Source: Onchidella celtica
Lineage: Eukaryota > Mollusca > Gastropoda > Systellommatophora > Onchidiidae
Length of the DNA stretch: 64,000 nucleotides
Reading direction: 5' to 3'
Assembly: GCA_963931925.1 (NCBI GenBank)
Contig: OZ007580.1
Span: forward strand, 2,888,890-2,952,889
The notes under the pieces are model-generated. The model made no database searches, had not been told where the DNA came from, and worked only from the letters and a program-made list of their open reading frames with translations. Shown here piece by piece: positions 44,401 to 54,978 of the stretch. Each line of letters opens with the position of its first letter. The stretch's first letter is position 1. A program made the translations under genes and the position numbers.

Positions 44401-47400
44401 AGCAGTGGCAGGTGAGGGGAACATCGGCGGGTATCAGAACTCTGGCCAGCCAGCATCCTTACGTCAAGCCGGCATAGATTTGTACTGGATTTCCATAGGG
44501 TTTAATGGGGTTGCTGTGGGAGTGGATTTTGTATATCGAAGTGATGGCCACGTAGGACTCATGTCATACCTATGAATAAATTTGAGTTAGGTTTGCTGGT
44601 TTGCTGGTTTGCTGGCTGGGTAGGACAGAACTGACTTTGTGAGTTGTATCAAGTGAGGAGGAGGGACATCAATGAAAGAAAAAATGGTGGGGGGGGGGGG
44701 GGGGGGGATTCCTCTCATTTTCGTCTTTTTTCTCTCTCTTTTTATTATCATTCTTCATGCTGTATTTGGATTTATTTCATAGAAAGGTTTTATGTCCATA
44801 AGAAGTTGCCTTAAGAGTGCTTGTGGTACCACAGTTTGATTGCGGTGGGGGGGGGGGGGGGGGGGGTCGGTCATCATGTGAAACTTATCAAATACAAAAC
44901 TGTAGGGCCAGACACTGATTGATACATAAACATGGATTGATCTACAGTTGTTTGGTGCCCATACTTTTCATTGTGTCCCTTCAAAGGTTGAGCCGGCACC
45001 GCGCGATTTTGTGATTCTTGTATAATTAATGAGATGGCATTCTCAGATTCTGAGATTTCTCCTTTTCCATGCGTACACTCATGCACACACACACACAAAT
45101 GCACACAAACTCTTTCTTGCTCTTCATTCATGCCACCCCACCCATTTGCTCCTGATTTTAATTATAAGTATTCACTGGTCTCTTATGAATGGAACATAAT
45201 CTTTTTATCCATGGTCTTATATGTGTTAGCAGGTAATTAGCATTTCTCTTATCACCAAAATCTGTAGACAGCTTCAATCACATAATGACATGAAAACTAT
45301 CTGATATCCAAACCGTCTATCATTGATATTTCCTGTTCATTATTTTTAAACTGCAAAAAGCACAAAATTGTGCGGCTCGTTTAATTCTTGGAAAGTCAAA
45401 ATTTGAAAGTAGCACAGAAATGCTCAAAATCCTTCACTGGTTACCAGTAAAAGCCAGAATAGAATACAAAATTGCTGTGTTTTGCTACTGTAGTGTCACA
45501 ACAACTGCACCTACATACATCAGTGAACTTCTCTGTCCCTATGCTCCTCCCAGGGCCCTGAGATCTCAAGACTCGGGGCTCTTGGTGGAACCTAGGTGCA
45601 ACCTCAAAACGTTCGGCGACAGGTCATTTAGTAAAATTGGACCTGCATTATGGAACTCACTACCAAATTCCCTGAGATCAGCATGCAGTGTAGAGAGTTT
45701 TAAAAAACAACTAAAACCTCACCTGTTTAAAAAATATTTAGATAAATGATTTGTGTGTGTGTGACCGTTCTTTAGTATGTGTGTGTGCGCGTATGGTGGA
45801 CAATGTTAAGCGCCTTGAGGCCTCGGCGAAAGGCGCTATATAAATGCTCTTATTATTATTATTATTATTATTGTTCATTATCCAGATTTCTTCAGGGCAA
45901 AAGTTTGTATGTGTTTAATATTGCGCAAATCTGGCTGTGGCAGCTTTTCCATTTTTGCAGAAATAAGATTTGTGTTTTTAAGTTTTTGCAGTTTTCCTTT
46001 CTATTTCTTTTGTGGTTTATTGTAATGTTTCTTTACAGTCTCTATTGCGGGTCTTTACAAAATACACATTTTTTTCTTTATTCTGCCATATTTTATGTTA
46101 GAAATGCTATGTTATGAATGCAGTACAGCTAGTCTTAACAGTTAAAAAAAATGATGGTCAGATTACCAATCTGGCTGTCCTGTTTAAATCGTTATGTCCA
46201 TAACTAGGCTAGGTGTTTTTCGGCAGCAACAATAGTAAATATTTTTGAATTTCTTTTGTGTATGCGTGTGTGTGTGTGTGTGTAAGAGTTTGTTAAAGCG
46301 CCCAGAGCTTGTCATCGACGGGGTTGGGCGCTATATAAATGCAATATATTATTATTATTATTATTATCATCAACTAGGATGTTACAATAATGCCGTCATC
46401 TTCATCGTAATCTGTGTAAAGTTGAATTGTGTCCTGCGTGTCAGGTCAGTGTGTTTTAGTAGTGGCGTGTGTGTATATATGTGTGTGTGCGCGCTATATA
46501 TCATAATTTTTGTTTCTGTAACTGTATTGTTATGTGTTCAATGATCAAAACAAATTTCCTTGTACAAGGACGAATAAAATTTATCTTATCTTATCTTATC
46601 TTATCTGTGTTGCCAGGGGATGGAAGTGGAGCCAATCTAGCAGCAGTTGTAGCTCTGCGTTTGTCTGAGGAAGACCCTGAATTTACTCCACACCTCAAGT
46701 TGCAGGTAAAAGGAGAAATTCTTTTTCTTCATTACACAAATCAGAAAAGCCCAACCTGTGCCTGAGCTTTAATAGATAATTAGGCTTTCCTTTGCATCTT
46801 AATTTGCATTGTTTTATACACCGCAAGAATGAGATACTGCTCTGGAAAGTGTGTTAAACTACCAAAATGTTGGAAAAAGAAGCCTTTTTTTTTTGTGGCA
46901 CTAAACATAGACAGGAAAAGCTGTGAATGCTGGAAAATAAAATATGGCATGGAAATGGTAGGGCTCAGGTTCAAACCTACCCATTGCATCATTTTTGGCC
47001 ACCTCCTGCCCTCCACCTCGATCACTGCTAACAGGGTTCACACAGGTCCTTAAAAGTCCTTAAAAGAAAAAATAAATACTCAAAAAGTCCTTAAATTCTG
47101 AAAATGATGCCAAAGTCCTTGAAAAGTCCTTTAAATTTGTGTTTCAGTGGAAACATTTGAGATTCAAATCTTCCAATTGGACACTGGATAATTGGTACTT
47201 TGAAATAACTGAACTTTTCAGAGTGAATTTACCATGTTTGAACTCTGGATACAAAAGCATTCCGTTTCGATGAGTGGTGCACACCACTCGTATTGTTGTA
47301 ATATTTCTCGGTCACAGGCACACAGGTCCTTAATTTGTTTATTGTGAATCCTTAGGAAGTCCTTAAAAAGTCCTTAAAATCGGTTTTCAAGACTTTGTAT

Positions 47401-50260
47401 GAACCCTGTGCTAAGAGTAAAGAGTTGTTGAACAGGCCTGTGTCAGTGTGTTTGTGGTGACTGGTTTTCACTGCCACGGGGCTGGAAATCAGAAGTTACA
47501 TTGAGTTGATTGAGGATGAAAGCTCTCAGTTAGCTAGCTTGATTTATCAGAATTGGGGCGGTTTGAACTTGAGTTAGCAGTAAATGTTTAATAGAGATAA
47601 AGAAGGGGAAAAAATCTCATTTCAAAATCACCTCGATTTAGCAGAAATTCGAATTCCAAAGTTCGGTTTATATGGATTCCACGCTGTACATTTAAAAAAA
47701 AAATAATTAAGTTGAAAACTGCATGTTTATAGGTTTCAGTGTTGTCATTGAGTTCTTGGGGTAAAATGTTGTGGATCTTTATTTAGGGAGAATCGCTGCC
47801 CTGGGCATTTACATCTCACTCTTCTTGGTAGTTTTATTGATTGGTGTTACTTTTCTCCTTGTCTTCCTTATTTCTTTCCTAGCCCTCAGAAGGGCTCCCT
47901 AATGGGCTGCCTTGCATCTTGGTCTTCCTTTTGTCTTCTGGCTCTTTTCTTGTAGGCTGGTGCCATAGTTGAGTCTCAGAGAGAGAGAGACAGATTTCCC
48001 TACTATGGAGAGGGGTTGGGTTATATACAAGTTCAATATTGTTGTTTTCAGTTTCTGCCCCATGACAGGGAGGTAATAATGTTGGTTATTTATTTCATTT
48101 ATTTGTTTGGTTCCCCTGCTGGTGGCAAGGGCGAGAAGTTTTTCTAGTTGTGTCCCTGGCTATGTTCTTTTTAAAATTTGGACAGTTTAGTGGGGTGAAT
48201 TCTGAAGGGGCCAGGACGGTGGAGTGGGGGAGTGGGTTGGGGGTAAGTTCTGCATTTTGCTATTATCTATATATAGATCTGACTTTGTTCGCAAACTGTT
48301 ACTTTGATTGCACTTGACATCGTACCTTAGGCTGAAGTTATAAGATGATCCTGGTCCAAATTTGGTACTTTTTATATTTGTGGATCATAATTTTAAGCGG
48401 ATCGAAGTGTAATAGACATAATCTTAGGCCTATTCCCTTGATGGTAAAGATGGTAGTGAGAAAAAGCTTTTGATGTAATTCAATGCAAATTATATAACCA
48501 GAATGATCCAAATGGCTTACCCACTTTCAGATTCTCCTGCAGCCAGCGCTTCAGGCGTTTTCATTTGATACACCTTCATACAGACAGAATAGTCGTTATA
48601 CACTTGTAGACAGGTAAGTTTGACTGCCTTATTATCATAAAGATTTAATAATGTCTGTATATCACAGGCACTGGCAGCTCAGCATCATAGTGTCTTAATT
48701 TGCCTGTGCTGATGATTTATCCTCACAGTCTGTGGTACCACTGTTGATTTGTCTTCCATAGTGTAATCATATGTGAGGGTGCCCCACTAACCTCAACGGA
48801 AGTCGCACTGGAACAAATGGAGAAAATCGCGATGAAACACAAATGTCCGATTTTTTGACGATTTTTTTATTTTGGTTGATACTTGAAATTCAACCGTTTT
48901 TCTACATTGTGCGAATATATTAGGTTTCAAATCAGCCTCTCTATATATATGATAAATATTGCTTTTAAAGCCTTTAATTTTGCCTTTGACATCAAATATC
49001 ACAGCAATGATGGGGTTCATTGAAATCCCGCTAACTTCAAAATTAATTAACCTATTGTCCCAAAATTTTCACAGGGCGTTTATCATTTATATTGGCATAG
49101 ATGTGCAAACTTTCAAAGCCGTAGGTTAATTACAAGTACCTGCTGCTAGGGAGATACTATGGTCACCCATCTTGCCGAGAGTGAAAATCGCTCCTCCATC
49201 TTTAATGGTGATTTTCTGGGAAGTTGCTTCCGTTTTTGACCAGGGGGGAAAGTGTCTTTATAAAGCCATAACTTTGCAATAAAAAGGAGCATTGCAATAA
49301 TTTCTACACCAAATTGAAGATGAGGTTTCATACTTTATGGTGATATTCATAACTCAAAACTGAAAAAATGCGACTTCCGTTGAGGTTAGTGAAGCTCGCT
49401 CACATAGGTGTTTGTTATTACTGTTTATGCCTTTGTTGATGTAAAGTATGTTTAGATCATGTATGAAAACTATTGGGAGTTTTATAACATGTGTATTTTA
49501 TGTTTATGACTTGTTGTTTTCTGGAGGATACTGATAAAAAGAAGTGACAAGAAACTTTACCCTGTTTCTGGGCAGTTACGTTGATTATTGTTTGTTTTAT
49601 TTTCATCATAAACATACATCTGTGTTTACTTCGAGTGTTGCTTTAATATGTTAATTACATTCATTTTTTGGTAAATGCAGATAATTCATTGTATTTATCT
49701 TCAGTTCAGACTCAAATTAAGTTATAAAATTGAATTCTTGTTTCTCTTTCAGGTCTCAAATGATTCAGTTTTGGTGTCATTACTTGGGTATAGAACCCAC
49801 ACCATCTACAGTGTCTTCCTTTGAACAAAATGCCCATCTCTCACCCAGTATACGACGATCTATCTTTGCTACATACATCATGGAAAGCAACCTTCCACCT
49901 GATGTTAAGAACAACTATGTTGAAAGTTCACTTAGCAAGAATGCAGATGATTATGACGTGAAAATTTCCCAGGCTATGGACTATAAAGTCACAGATGGGT
50001 TTGTCTCTCCTCTGATGGCTGAAGATTTGACAAAGTTACCTCCCGTTTACATCATTGTTGCTGAGTATGATGTCCTGAGAGATGATGGCCTCTTTTATGA
50101 ATTCCGGTTAAAGGCTGCTAATGTTAGTGTGAAACTCAAGTATATAGACAGTGCATCACAAGGTTTCCTGACACCTGTCATAGGTTCAGATTTCTTTACC
50201 ACTGAAGAATCTGTGAAGGTTTGGCAAGAGATTTATGCTCACATAAAATGTGAATTGTAG
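38457..50260 (+). CDS. AADAC/NCEH1-like membrane hydrolase homologue, probable pseudoenzyme
   Basis: Eight coding exons read through consensus GT-AG sites: 38457-38603, 40582-40686, 41772-41889, 42542-42605, 44290-44411, 46617-46705, 48531-48613 and 49753-50260. They give 411 residues, against about 400-410 for arylacetamide deacetylase and neutral cholesterol ester hydrolase 1. Family members are ER-membrane alpha/beta hydrolases acting on esters and lipids. Residues about 6-23 form a type II signal anchor, followed by LYSPVPSGLEAPW as in the family. The oxyanion motif HGGG is at 114-117, DFRLAPEKPYP starts at 145, and DVLRDDG holds the acid at D349. The nucleophile elbow reads GDGSGAN where the family has GDSAGGN, so Gly188 replaces the catalytic Ser. 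The His position reads SASQGF, so Gln379 replaces it. Two of three triad residues are lost while the fold and frame are intact. Start ATG has G at -3 and +4. Confidence 0.88.
39600..40581. other. Intron 1 (distal part) of the AADAC-like gene
   Basis: This holds the right copy of the dispersed repeat (39890-39962). Short frames here, including one near 39385-39633 with a CLFC motif, are not supported as exons. Confidence 0.5.
39890..39962. repeat. Dispersed repeat, right copy (inverted)
   Basis: GTAACTCAAATGGAACTCCT, followed by CCCGA, is the reverse complement of the core of the copy at 37321. The similarity extends for about 70-80 bp with substitutions. Confidence 0.7.
41040..41350 (+). mobile_element. 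LINE 3' end in intron 2
   Basis: A frame reads LQVWNCLPQSLRETENFMAF followed by KHQLKGHLF, the C-terminus of a CR1/L2-like LINE polymerase. The tail ends in a TTATTATTATTA tract near 41330-41347. It sits in sense orientation in intron 2 of the AADAC-like gene. Confidence 0.65.
42606..43240 (-). mobile_element. Helitron 5' portion in intron 4 (antisense)
   Basis: The - strand starts at TCTATACTAATAAAAGTG (ending at + coordinate 43240). It then runs co-linear with the Helitron at 15448..16669: the AAACGTTCTGCGAGTTAT block, the GCGACACATTGGCGTT block, and the GGTTTGAATGATGAGATT block. The 3' hairpin and CTAG end are absent, so it is 3'-truncated. The inner boundary is approximate. Confidence 0.75.
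44689..44707 (+). repeat. G19 homopolymer in intron 5
   Basis: An uninterrupted run of guanines on the sense strand of the AADAC-like gene. A second run of 20 guanines lies at 44847-44866. Confidence 0.9.
44847..44866 (+). repeat. G20 homopolymer in intron 5
   Basis: The second sense-strand guanine run, 140 bp after the first. Length may be unreliable, because such runs are prone to sequencing error. Confidence 0.9.
45330..45875 (+). mobile_element. L2/CR1-like LINE 3' end in intron 5
   Basis: An open frame ending at TAA/TGA near 45747 reads KLQKAQNCAARLILGKSK, then MLKILHWLPVKARIEYKIAV, TYISELLCPYAPPRALRS, LKTFGDRSFSKIGPALWNSL and SFKKQLKPHLFKKYL. This is the complete C-terminal block of an L2/CR1-type polymerase. 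The 3' part ends AAAGGCGCTATATAAATG plus an ATT-repeat tail at about 45852-45873. It is in sense orientation and 5'-truncated. Confidence 0.88.
46268..46372 (+). mobile_element. LINE/SINE 3' tail in intron 5
   Basis: GTTAAAGCGCCCAGAGCTTG and GGGCGCTATATAAATGCAAT precede an ATT-repeat tail (46349-46369). The pattern matches the LINE tails at 9456 and 45840. A GT-repeat lies just before it. Confidence 0.6.
46545..46606 (+). repeat. TTATC-repeat tail of a retroelement, next to exon 6
   Basis: TTGTACAAGGACGAATAAAA precedes a (TTATC)n tail that ends only about 10 bases before the exon 6 acceptor. Similar TTATC/GATAA tails occur on the other strand near 56090-56110 and 63150-63170. Confidence 0.6.
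47032..47408. mobile_element. MITE with CAGGGTTCA termini in intron 6
   Basis: The termini CAGGGTTCACACA and TGTATGAACCCTG are imperfect inverted repeats. A 6-bp direct repeat, TGCTAA, lies on both sides (47026-47031 and 47409-47414). Multiple AAGTCCTTAAAA motifs occur near both ends in subterminal positions. There is no ORF. The CAGGGTT termini resemble hAT-type elements, though those usually give 8-bp duplications. Confidence 0.78.
47764..47832 (-). mobile_element. SINE tail fragment in intron 6
   Basis: On the - strand it reads TGAGATGTAAATGCCCAGGG, CAGCGATTCTCCC and TAAATAAAGATC, the tail of the SINE family seen at 24487 and 31605. The tRNA head is missing. Confidence 0.55.
48770..49405. 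mobile_element. MITE with ~33-bp inverted termini in intron 7
   Basis: Left end TATGTGAG, with CACTAACCTCAACGGAAGTC starting at 48785, is matched by the inverse GACTTCCGTTGAGGTTAGTG (49371-49390) and CTCACATA (49398-49405). The inverted repeat is about 35 bp with a few mismatches. The 636-bp interior has no motif-bearing ORF. It lies between exons 7 and 8 of the AADAC-like gene. Confidence 0.82.
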
Positions 50261-50261
50261 A

Positions 50262-51492
50262 GCCCTTTTCCATTTTCCTACCGGAAACCTGTGCACTCTT
50301 ACCTTGTACTCACCATGTCTGCATGAGTAAAGTGGAAATAAATGTAATTTATGGGTGAAAAATGAAAGCTTAAAACAGTTTAGTGGATATATGTTTCAAA
50401 TTGTGAACTAAATCATTATATACATATGTACTGTGCAGATCAGGTGCAGCAAATGAAAGACCTGACCATATATCATTCATATTTGTTATAAGAAGAACAT
50501 TCACTTCAAATTATACATGAATTTAAGATCATTCTTTGATCGGTTTCTAGTCGTTTTATTTTGCCATGTTTTTGTTGTATGTTATGTTTTACCAGAAACC
50601 TTGTATACTCACCATGTTTTCATGCGTAAAGTGGAAATTAATGTAATTTGTGTATGGTAAATGGCAGTTCAATGCATTGTAGCGAATATAATTTTGTTCC
50701 AATACTGCAGTATTCTATCTTTACATCAGTGCATTTTGAGAAAATTGCTTTGCAGAGTTTTGTAGTCAAACTTGAGAAAGTGTTCAAATATTTGCACACT
50801 TGAAAACCTATCATTCTTTTATACTCTGTCTGTGGTTTTGGTTCTTCCTAGCACAATGTGACTGTTACCATGTTGACATGCTTTCTTCAAATGCAAATCC
50901 AAGAATTCTAAAATCTCCTAGTCCTAGAGGTGTGACACGACACCTTCACAGTTTTTGCAGGAATAATATATATAAAACACGTTGTTATGTCCATATTATA
51001 ACCGTATCTCAATTTTTGTATATAAAGTACAGATAGAATAAAACATTACTGGGGTGATGATAGGTTTCAACTTATGAGGAAATTCACTCCCATACATGTA
51101 GGTCTACTGTGCTAAGTAGCTGCAACAAATTTTGGTTATGAGAAGAATATAAGTGGGCGGATGTGATGAAATGGGGCTGCAGGTGAAGACGAAATTCTGG
51201 GGAAAACCCCATCAAAGAGGGAAACTTTTTCTATGGAAATTGAAATTCGTATATAAAATATAAAATTAGCCATTTTTCTACTTTCAGTTAAGTGTTTTGT
51301 TTGAAATGGTCTTAGAAATATTTTATTTTGATTTTGTAAAGAGGTGTAAAATCTTCACGCTTAGCCTGATTTTTGTCAGATCCATGGACATTTACTTCAG
51401 TTAATACGTGAAAATTAAAGTACAAACACACCGTTTGATCAGTATCTAGTCATTTTATTATGCCATGTGTTTTGTATGTTATGTTTTCCCCT
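50262..51492 (+). repeat. Partly triplicated 3' flank of the AADAC-like gene
   Basis: CTCACCATG with GTAAAGTGGAAATAAATGTA (50310-50349) recurs as GTAAAGTGGAAATTAATGTA at about 50626-50645. The following TTTCTAGTCGTTTTATT with GCCATGT and TATGTTATGTTTT block near 50545-50592 recurs near 51443-51489. This is an old tandem duplication of the 3' untranslated region, with no ORF. Confidence 0.7.
50337..50342 (+). terminator. Polyadenylation signal of the AADAC-like gene
   Basis: AATAAA lies 77 bases after the TAG stop. Another AATAAA is at 51037-51042, within the repeated 3' region, so alternative ends are possible. Confidence 0.55.
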
Positions 51493-53731
51493 CTTGTTGT
51501 AAGAAGTGATGAGCAGTAAAATCTAGGTTGGACAATTTGTTGACTGTGGTTGCCTTTTTGTTAGTTGGGTGGGAGTGAATATTGAATTCATGTATCACTT
51601 TTATTTTCATTGTTTTGGCTCATTGCTAGTTTGGTGGTGTTGAATGCAGCGGCATATCATTCTGAACACTGTCTTTACTGAGATATGATCTAATGCATCA
51701 CAAGTTTAGTAATGCATTCTCTAAAAGCTTGATTAGGCTAAGTAACAGTTATAGAACAACCCCCCCCCCCCCCCCGGTAAACCTGGGCTGCAAGTTAATT
51801 GTCATTCGGTGTGTTTATTGATGGCAGGACTGAAAGAGTCCCATTGGAAAATGTATGGTTACATCCTCACTGAAAAATAAAGAGAACTTTCTGATTTTAA
51901 TCTGAAACAAAGATTGCTAAACAATCTACATGTCAAACAAGCAGCAATTGATTTGATCATTAATGTCAGAATTGTCAGTTTCTTTCAGTGTTTTGTTTTG
52001 TGCAAGTTGGCCAATTTTCATGTTTTACAATTGTTTGGCAACTCACAAAGGCAGAGCAGTAAGACTTATTTGAAAACAAACAAAAATAAAATAAACAGAT
52101 AGGAACAGGCCAGATGAAGCAGGTCCATAATAACCACCCAGAACTGAAACCAGTATTCAAACCGATTTATCCCGGGCAGGGCCGGGGACCTCAGCTAGTA
52201 CTCAATATTCCAAGTACCATTGTTTCAGTGTACATGTATGTTGATCTAGTTCATTCTAGACCTATAATGCAAGAATTACAGTATGCATATAAGTGGTTTC
52301 TGTTGGGATTTCCCTAATTTTTTTTTACATCCCTGTTACACTCACTTTCCATGACCTTTGTGCAAAAGAATTCCTCATATGTGGGCATTAAGTCACACTG
52401 ACATTGAAATCCTCACCGAGTTTTCATCATTGTTTTAGTTCATTAGGAGAGACTTTTTTTCTTTATTTTGTCCGCAATTACTGCGTGAATCTGGGATTTC
52501 ATCTTTTTTCTTGTATGGGTTCATTTTTTGTGCTGTCAAGATGATTAGCTAATTAGCTAACACATGCATCATGGCCTTGGCCAGTGGTTCAGGGGAGTCA
52601 TTAGCAGTGATTCCAGAGACCATCTGATTGGTTTTTAACTCTTGTCTTCATTTTTATTTCGTTTTTCTGAATTTCTAGTCACAGTTTTTACTTTGTAAGC
52701 CAGTTTTTAACACAGTTCCATACTTGTGAGATATTTTAGTGCAGTATTTATTTATTTGAATGCATGGTTTTGAACTTTGCACCATACAATTTTCCGTCCA
52801 TCCAACACTGAAGTTTTTTCTATCAGTTCACATTTTGTTAGCACTGTGGGAAAGAAACAACCTCCCCTCTAGGTTGCCTCTCTTCTTCTTCATTGCCAGG
52901 GGAAATAATTTTTGTTTTAGAACTTTTAATGAAGCTGACAGAAAATTTGTTCACTTGAGAGTTTATTTTTATCATGTATCAGAACAGTTTTATAATGCCC
53001 TTCTAAAGGTAAAAACTAGTTCATCAGAGTCCTTAGAACAGCAATTCATTGGACCAGAGGAAAGATTTGTCTTTTCAAGTTTGTATAGAGGATGGTAAAA
53101 TGATTCGTATGGTGTTTTGTGAGTATCAGATTTTCAAAAATAATTCAAATGAAATAGATCTCTAGGTATAATACATGTATAAGTCAATAATTTATTCTGC
53201 GCTGCATTCATAAGAATTTATGTGGTTAAATTTAAAAACTCGAAAAACGTGGATTTGTGCATCTTTACTCATTGTTTCCTTTTCCTATATGTTTTATTAT
53301 TTGGTGCTTTTTTTTTCTCCTTTCATATGATATATATACAATAATAAACTTTATTTGTAAAAAGCTATGGCGGAAATCATTTTATATATTGCTGCCTGAT
53401 AATGGTGCTACTTTTTTAAAATTACTACCATGCAGCGTGTGTGTGTGTGTTTTTGAAACAATGACATGAAAGTGCATGATTAATCTTTTATACAGTGACA
53501 CTTTTCATTTTTGTATGCATGAATATTATTGAGCAATAAAAGTGATCTACTTTTATGAAATATTTTCACTGGCCTTTTTGTTACTTTTGTTCTGTTACAT
53601 TTAATATTTTGAGTAAGCAGTGAGTCTGTATCAGAAGGGTTATCAACCTACAGTTACCTAGAACATGGCAGGCGGTATCAGAAAGGCAACCAAACACAGA
53701 TTTTGCTACACCGGTTGAAAAGTCAAAATAT
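51493..53731. other. Intergenic DNA, no gene recognised
   Basis: It contains a C-run (51761-51775) and the Helitron 3' end at 52030..52198. Other open frames show no motifs. Confidence 0.5.
52030..52198 (+). mobile_element. Helitron 3' end fragment
   Basis: The sequence follows the last ~160 bp of the 15448..16669 Helitron: GAAGCAGGTCCATAATAACC, CGATTTATCCCGGGCAGGGC, CGGGG and CAGCTAG ending at 52198. The hairpin and CTAG end are intact; the 5' part is absent or unrecognised. Confidence 0.75.
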
Positions 53732-54978
53732 ATATGAAGGGGTCATTTCAACAGTGTGCCTAAGTCCACATTTGACGAAAAATGAGATTTGGTCATAACC
53801 GTAGAGATTAAGTGGAGATAAATCGTCCTAGAACAGTTTGAAGACAGTAGCTTTGATTTTGCGAGTGTACCTTGAAAAGTCGCTTCACTCTCAGAGTCAT
53901 ATTGCACCTATGTCCATTTCTGGTTGTTCAACTAATGCACAGTGATTTCCTCAATTACAAACTTTTTGCAGATCAAAATATCAAAGCAACCATCAAGTGT
54001 ACGGATGGACAACAACTAAAATTCAAAGACATTATGTGGTTTTCCTACGGTTCCAGTTGTGAAATGAATGAGGAAATGGATGCTGAGGTTGAGAAAAGAC
54101 ACATTGATGAGATCTGTGGTCGTTACACTCATAACAGTTTTGAACCCTGGAAAAAAGCCAAGTTCCTGAAAAGAAATGCCAACATTAGTGCAAACGTCCC
54201 AAAAAAGTATACTGCTCCTGTGGGAATTAAACCTGTCAAGAAGCAAGACCTGGAGGCTCTCATTAAAAAGGGTCTCATTGGCCACGAACAAAGAGCAGTT
54301 TTTGAAAACTTGCCACTCCGCGGTAGGAATGTAGATGAGGAGGATGAGGGTGATGACTATGTATAAAATAAATTCTGTGTGATTTACTCACCATTGAATC
54401 TGAGTCTGGAAATGATAAAAATGGGAGCTAGCAAGCCATCAGTATAAATATACTTTGTGCCTTACTTTTCACTAGTATTTTTGATGTATGGGACTTAGAA
54501 CCGTTGTTGCATTCATTTCACTGGACTTGGGCATGATATTGCCCATCCCATAATAATTATTCTCCCCTTTAAAACAAAGGATAGCTTCCGGCAGACTGAT
54601 TTTTTGTGTTTTGGATCAGATTATTTTAAGTAACGAACGTTGTTTGCTTTTTAACTTGCATTAATGAGTTTAGATTGGTTGAATTTTATTTTGAATATGT
54701 TTTCTGGCAACCTTAATAAAATGCAATAACGTACCTAAGTCCATACGAGGACTTAGGTATCTTATTGCAGAAACGAAATATAAAATCAAGCTTTTCCCCC
54801 TTTAATTTCATTACTACAGTATAGCCTGTTTGAATATTGGTTTCTCTTTCTCCAACAATGTTTACTGTTCTTTTTATTTGAATAAAAATAGTCAAAATGC
54901 CAAGAAATGGTTTTTGGCCTTTTTCTCTTTTGTGACTCAATGTGACATAGGCACACTGTTGAAATGACCCCTTCATAT
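53732..54978 (+). mobile_element. Terminal-inverted-repeat DNA transposon carrying an ORF
   Basis: The left end GAAGGGGTCATTTCAACAGT, then GTGCCTAAGTC, is mirrored by the right end from 54944. The right-end inverse differs in only one or two bases over about 35 bp. ATAT flanks both GAAGGGG ends (53732-53735 and 54975-54978) and may be a 4-bp target duplication. A short stem TACCTAAGTCC/GGACTTAGGTA lies near 54731-54760 and repeats the inner TIR motif CCTAAGTCC. The interior carries a 145-164 residue ORF on the + strand. No DDE motif is visible in it, so the superfamily is open. Confidence 0.82.
53934..54366 (+). CDS. Unrecognised ORF inside the TIR transposon
   Basis: From ATG 53934 the frame encodes about 143 residues; it is open upstream to 53872 without an ATG, and CACAG at 53937-53941 could be a splice acceptor. 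The sequence is rich in Lys and acidic residues. It contains FLNYKLFADQNIKATIKC, DIMWFSYGSSCEMNEEMDAE, then VPKKYTAPVGIKPVKKQDLE and a strongly acidic end (DEEDEGDDYV). I do not recognise the family. The pattern near the end (a basic PVGIKPVKKQDLEALIKKG stretch, then aromatic and acidic residues) resembles C-termini of uncharacterised transposon-borne proteins. AATAAA follows immediately at 54366-54371. It may be the last exon of a larger lost transposon gene. Confidence 0.5.

Noticed and set aside
44258-44575. Read-through frame extending exon 5 of the AADAC-like gene
   Set aside because: Sequence after the GTGAGG donor at 44412 loses all family similarity. The next family block resumes in exon 6 at 46617.
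48793-49331. Two - strand frames in intron 7
   Set aside because: They lie within the TIR-bounded 636-bp element and have no motif. They look like chance frames.
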